A stretch of 49,870 bases of DNA from assembly GCA_009733715.1 (NCBI GenBank), contig WMKJ01000093.1, forward strand, positions 1 to 49,870. The letters are read 5' to 3'. Under the pieces are notes generated by a model. That model did no database searches. It had not been told where the DNA came from and was given only the letters and a program-made list of their open reading frames with translations. The translations under genes were made by a program, and so were the position numbers. This document shows, piece after piece, positions 45,735-49,870 of this stretch (positions are counted from its first letter, which is position 1; every line of letters starts with the position of its first letter). Source of the stretch: Herpomyces periplanetae. Taxonomy: Eukaryota; Ascomycota; Laboulbeniomycetes; Herpomycetales; Herpomycetaceae.

Positions 45735-48653
45735 ATGCTTGTCGATGGTCATTCCAAACGCGTTTTTCAACGAATTTTCCCCTTCGTTGTCTCTTCTCCT
45801 GTTAGTTCACGTTCCCCTTTGGATATTGTTGTAAAATTTCTTCATGATTGTGCAATTCACATCTTCAAATACAACTCACCTCCGCCATTTCCTCCTACTC
45901 AGTCATCGCAATCTACATTTCCTTCTATTAACTATATCCAAAGTCAACTTATCCTATTGTTCGCAAATACAAGTCCTGAAAGTGCTCTTCGACTACTTCA
46001 ATCAACTCTTCTACGCTACTTTTCCATAATTCATCGTCAGTTCAAACTTTATTATCAATCAACTTTCGACTTATCACACCCTCTTACCCACCTGAACTAT
46101 AATCATCTTCATCATCTTCGTTTACTCCACAATCACATACTTCTGCCCTTACAAACCTACATTTATCCTACTTTACTCGAACTTTTACCCAAGTCAATTC
46201 ATCCTTCTCTTCGCTATTCATTCATCTATTTCCACCGCTCTCTATTATCCGCACTGTTCTCTCAATCACTTAGGCCCAAATCTTCTCTGGTCCGACTTTG
46301 CCTCGAACCTTCTCTAGTCCTGGTTTCAATTCGCCTTTTCAAGTTGATTCCTCCTGAAAATTCCAGCTTTTCCTCACCATTCTCATTCTCGGATTCACTT
46401 AACTCCTCACAATTGGAGAAGTCTCCCAACATTTTACCTTTGCCTTCGTCGTCTTCATCGCCTCCACCTTCTATTTTACCTCCACCACTTTCTCCCTTAC
46501 TTGTTGCTTTTTCTCGGGTTCAGCTGGTTCATCCATCAACATTGCCTTACTTACTGGCTCCTACATTTTCCCTTATCCTTGACCTATTCATAACAAGTCA
46601 TCATTTAAAGGTTGATTGGCTTCATCGACGCTCAGTTTTACCGTTACTATCTCATTGGGTGTCCAGCTCATTTTTACCGTTTATAACATACATACTTAAT
46701 TCACTTTGTTCGCCCCCTCAACTTCCTCCGCTTACGCTTGTTTCACCTTCATTAACGCCCATTTCACAGCCAAACTTTACCTTACGTCTACCCTCCCCTT
46801 CATTCTCAAGTTCAGCGCTCACCAACTTTCTTCCCATAGCCACTTCAAGGCTGGCTAAACTTCGATCGGACAGTTTACTATCACTCTTGCATAGGTACCC
46901 GCTATCACATGGTGCACTCCTTGATTTAAAACATGTTATCCATTCACCTGTAGCCCGACAGTATCTTATACATTCTTTTGTTCTTCAATTGCAACAATAT
47001 CTTTTACATTCTTCTACACCGACATCGTACATTCTTGATCTCTACGCGCTTATTATACGTGGTTTTTCCCAACTTGATCCTAAATTGGTGCTGCTTGATT
47101 ATGTTGCAAAGCCTATACGACACTATTTACAAACGAGAAATGATACAGCGAGAGTTATTATTGCAAGTTTAATAATTCCTCCAGCACGATTGTCCAGAAT
47201 TATCATACGCGATCCACTTAGAACGCATCTTTTTCCTCATATTTCGGTACAAATTGCGCGGGAGTTTCTGCTCTCTTCACCCACGAAACCGCCAACATTA
47301 CTCAATAACCTTGATTGGTCAAATCTTCAGTGGGCACCCGACCCCGTTGACGCTGAACCGGAGTATCGTCGATCGAAGTTACACGACGTTCTTTCATCAC
47401 TTCTTTCACTTTACGATCGGGATGACTTCATCTCTCATCTTAAAGTAATCTTAGGACATCATCTACTTAGATCACCGTCTACGCATCTTGCTCGAGAAAT
47501 TCGATTAGTGGAGCTATTCAAACAACGGCTTTCGGATGATAAACTTCAGGCTTGCGAGGTTATGCTTCATGATGTCACACTTTCAAGACAACTTCGTACA
47601 CATTTATTGGCGCATACTAAAGTTAACAATCTTGCTATACTGAATCCCTTGATCATATCATCCTACTTTTGGCCTACGGATCTTCAACTGTTCCATCAAT
47701 CAATTGCACTTCCTACATCGATATCTCAATTACACTCTGCTTATCTTGAAGCTTTTACACGGATTAAACCGATGCGATCCTTGCAATGGTTTTCGGCAGT
47801 AGGTTCGGCCGATATCGAGTTGATTTTTTCGGATAGAGTATGGCGTGGTATTTGTACAATACCACAAGCAACGCTGATACATTTATACGCTACACCGGTA
47901 TCATCAACATATACGCAATACGATGATTCAATGGTTATATCTTATTCGCTTAGGGATTTACAGGTCAAGTTATCACTACCTGAAAAATTAATTAACCAAG
48001 CTATAACATTTTGGGTTAATCGACGGGTTTTATCACGACAATTGAACGGTGAAATTATATTATTGGAGAGACTACCGTTAACAGCGTCATCAGGACCAGC
48101 CTTGATTTCCTTATCATCCGAACCCGGAAGCATGGATAAGGATGGAGATCATGTTATGGGGGATGAGCTAGTTAGTGAAACCCTAAACGATGGTAATGGT
48201 AATGAGGATATTGATGAAAACGTATCAAAGAATCCTGCGGGTTATACAGAATTAAAACCATCGAATATGGATGATGGATCACCAGGTTTAGTTTCATTTG
48301 ACCGTGAAACGACGACTTCAACATTGACGATGCCGACTCCGATACTTGCACCAGTATCATCAGCATCAGCGCCATCACTTCAACAATCCAAAATGATCCA
48401 TCAATTTATCCTTGGAATGTTGACCAATCATGGAGCAATGCAACCCGAGAAAATACTTTTAATGTTAAAACTCACTTTACCGGGGGGGTTTTCACACGGT
48501 TCAGATGGCTTATTTTCCATACTTAGACAGCTTAAACGACAAGGGTCGATTGAACAACGGGGAGATTCATTTGTGTTATCATCAAATTCGTCATTTGCAA
48601 ACAAAACTTCAACATCGACTGCGCCGGGTTTTCAAAGTGAGAACCCCGGTTGA
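45735..48653 (+). CDS. APC2: Anaphase-promoting complex subunit 2 (cullin-like)
   Basis: Cullin-homology scaffold of the APC/C ubiquitin ligase, which with the RING subunit Apc11 drives mitotic exit. Single exon, 972 residues. The N-terminal half is Leu/Ser/His-rich helical sequence with a Pro-Ser linker (about 235-255). The cullin homology starts near DYVAKPIRHYLQTRNDTARV (about residue 452), followed by NLDWSNLQWAPDPVDAEPEY and KLHDVLSSLLSLYDRDDF, a run highly typical of APC2. A variable acidic stretch at about 800-880 precedes the C-terminal winged-helix domain (about 885-960, IHQFILGMLTNHG to QRGDSFVL). The first ATG at 45735 is used. Codons before the conserved core are weakly constrained, so the start is less certain than the gene. 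Confidence 0.92.
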   Translation: MLVDGHSKRVFQRIFPFVVSSPVSSRSPLDIVVKFLHDCAIHIFKYNSPPPFPPTQSSQSTFPSINYIQSQLILLFANTSPESALRLLQSTLLRYFSIIHRQFKLYYQSTFDLSHPLTHLNYNHLHHLRLLHNHILLPLQTYIYPTLLELLPKSIHPSLRYSFIYFHRSLLSALFSQSLRPKSSLVRLCLEPSLVLVSIRLFKLIPPENSSFSSPFSFSDSLNSSQLEKSPNILPLPSSSSSPPPSILPPPLSPLLVAFSRVQLVHPSTLPYLLAPTFSLILDLFITSHHLKVDWLHRRSVLPLLSHWVSSSFLPFITYILNSLCSPPQLPPLTLVSPSLTPISQPNFTLRLPSPSFSSSALTNFLPIATSRLAKLRSDSLLSLLHRYPLSHGALLDLKHVIHSPVARQYLIHSFVLQLQQYLLHSSTPTSYILDLYALIIRGFSQLDPKLVLLDYVAKPIRHYLQTRNDTARVIIASLIIPPARLSRIIIRDPLRTHLFPHISVQIAREFLLSSPTKPPTLLNNLDWSNLQWAPDPVDAEPEYRRSKLHDVLSSLLSLYDRDDFISHLKVILGHHLLRSPSTHLAREIRLVELFKQRLSDDKLQACEVMLHDVTLSRQLRTHLLAHTKVNNLAILNPLIISSYFWPTDLQLFHQSIALPTSISQLHSAYLEAFTRIKPMRSLQWFSAVGSADIELIFSDRVWRGICTIPQATLIHLYATPVSSTYTQYDDSMVISYSLRDLQVKLSLPEKLINQAITFWVNRRVLSRQLNGEIILLERLPLTASSGPALISLSSEPGSMDKDGDHVMGDELVSETLNDGNGNEDIDENVSKNPAGYTELKPSNMDDGSPGLVSFDRETTTSTLTMPTPILAPVSSASAPSLQQSKMIHQFILGMLTNHGAMQPEKILLMLKLTLPGGFSHGSDGLFSILRQLKRQGSIEQRGDSFVLSSNSSFANKTSTSTAPGFQSENPG

Positions 48654-49853
48654 GTCTAGTTCATTTTAAGTTTCAACCTTCTTTCCTCTTGCACTTCCTT
48701 GACTGTTACAATATTCTTCCGTCTATCGATTTATCCTTGCACGCACCACATGTTTAATGGCGGGATGCCCGACTGAAAACCTAAGGGCTGACTTACGATT
48801 AGATACTGTCATTTCTTTGATATCGTGATGCAACTTTCCCCCGATTTAGTAGCACACTCACGAGCCCGCACGCTTTTCTCGGTGGTTCCCACGTAAACTT
48901 TGATTGTTTGGTGTTACTACCATGAATGATACAATTATTCTTTTCATGCAATTATTTTATCAATTATCTTTTGACCCCCGCGCCCCAACTGGCCTACCGC
49001 AGCTTCACCATTGTATTCTTGCGAGTATCCGCATCTCTTATTGTAGAGATGAGACTCGTCTTGTCATGTACAGTGTGGGCGCATGAACTTCTTTACTATT
49101 TTGCCCCGGTATAGTTAAAACGGTCATTTATCCCATTTTGATTGGTTTCATCTTGACCTTACCTTTCCCTTTCCGTTTTCTTCACGATACCTCCGGAATC
49201 TTCCGTTTGCCATATCAGTTCTCTGGATCATTGCTATTTTCTCGACAGTTTATTCCACTGCATTGTGCAACGCTAAAAATTCTTGAGTTATTTGCCACCC
49301 ACATTAACTCTACCGGCTTCTGTTTTCCAATCCTGGTTGATTTCTTACTTTTTCTTCTAGTCGTTCATCTTACTATTGCTGGCAATCTTGATATCAACCT
49401 TTACTATCGTCTCTATTCAATTGAATATGCCAGACTAATGATTTCCTCTAATATTCTCAGCCCCATTTCCTACTGTCTTTTCAACTCCCTCTCTTCCCCA
49501 CTCCATCATATTCTTCTCCCCCTTGAAACGAATCTTCTGCTTGCGCTCGTTACTCTTTTCGTCCCTACTGTCACAATCAGAATACCCGTTGTACTACTCG
49601 ACGTGAGTTGTTTAACACCAACTTTTTAACTTTGATTATCCTTACTATTTGTGTGATCTTGATCCATTTCTTCCCTTTCCCCTCCCTCCCCTCCCCCTTC
49701 CTTCTGTTCATCTTCTCCCGTGTTTTCTCTTCCTTGCACTGGTTTATTTTTTGGCAACATTTTCCCTTATCTAACATGACATGTTGCTACTTCAACCCGC
49801 CAATTATTTCTCGTCTTTCTCAATCCTAATTTGTCCCCCCCCCTTCATCCGCC
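48654..49853. other. Terminal region without a safe gene
   Basis: 1.2 kb. A 163-codon plus-strand frame (49138-49629) lacks an ATG at its start and is very hydrophobic, ending shortly after a possible donor (GTGAGT at about 49602). Shorter frames begin at ATG 48758 and 48923. They could be exons of a membrane-protein gene or chance frames in T/C-rich DNA. From about 49640 to the end the plus strand is nearly all C/T, like the leaders seen before FKS1, LCB1 and the GH17 gene, so a gene may start just beyond the contig. Confidence 0.35.
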
Positions 49854-49870
49854 AGATCGGAAGAGCGTCG
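49854..49870 (-). other. Illumina adapter remnant (right end)
   Basis: agatcggaagagcgtcg is the reverse complement of the same read-1 adapter found at the left end. The two ends therefore look like a 15-bp terminal inverted repeat, but it is an artefact. True sequence ends at 49853. Confidence 0.97.

Overview
The window is one complete assembled contig of a fungus. Both ends carry Illumina adapter sequence (bases 1-15 and 49854-49870), so the first gene is cut by the library or assembly and not by biology. The gene set (1,3-beta-glucan synthase, GH17 wall enzyme, GUP1, LCB1, MKT1, APC2, ARP4, NUP159), the short 60-120 nt introns with GTAAGT/GTATGT donors and CTAAC-like branch sites, and the low intron number in most genes fit an ascomycete. 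The FKS hot-spot 2 sequence and the Rad33/centrin-like EF-hand gene make me lean to an early-diverging (Taphrinomycotina-like) lineage, but that placement is inference. I saw no tRNA, rRNA, transposon, virus-derived element or CRISPR array.

Layout, left to right: MKT1 (+, 5' truncated); EF-hand protein (+); HOP2 meiotic recombination factor (+, eight exons including one of 13 nt); MIC26/27-type MICOS subunit (-), divergent from the mitochondrial intermediate peptidase OCT1 (+); an uncharacterised gene (+); a secreted GH17 glucanase/transglycosylase (-); a 3.8 kb gene-poor stretch with strong purine/pyrimidine strand bias and several hairpins; an AMMECR1-domain gene (-); a 1.9 kb stretch holding a perfect 20-bp palindrome and a GC-rich, tandemly repetitive patch; an undescribed small secreted protein with a Kex2 site (+); cyanase (+); GUP1 acyltransferase (-); ARP4 (+); proteasome beta-2 (-), divergent from NUP159 (+); LCB1 (+); FKS1-type glucan synthase (-), divergent from APC2 (+); and a final 1.2 kb with no safe gene.

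Most genes are housekeeping and share no operon-like logic. Two themes recur. Four genes serve the cell surface and its lipids: glucan synthase, GH17 enzyme, GUP1 (GPI-anchor remodelling) and LCB1 (sphingolipid start). The only two clearly mitochondrial genes are a head-to-head pair. Several genes have long pyrimidine-rich leaders on their own coding strand.

Exon structures were rebuilt by eye from splice motifs, reading-frame phase and family resemblance. Every multi-exon model given as a named gene closes in frame. There is no transcript evidence here.
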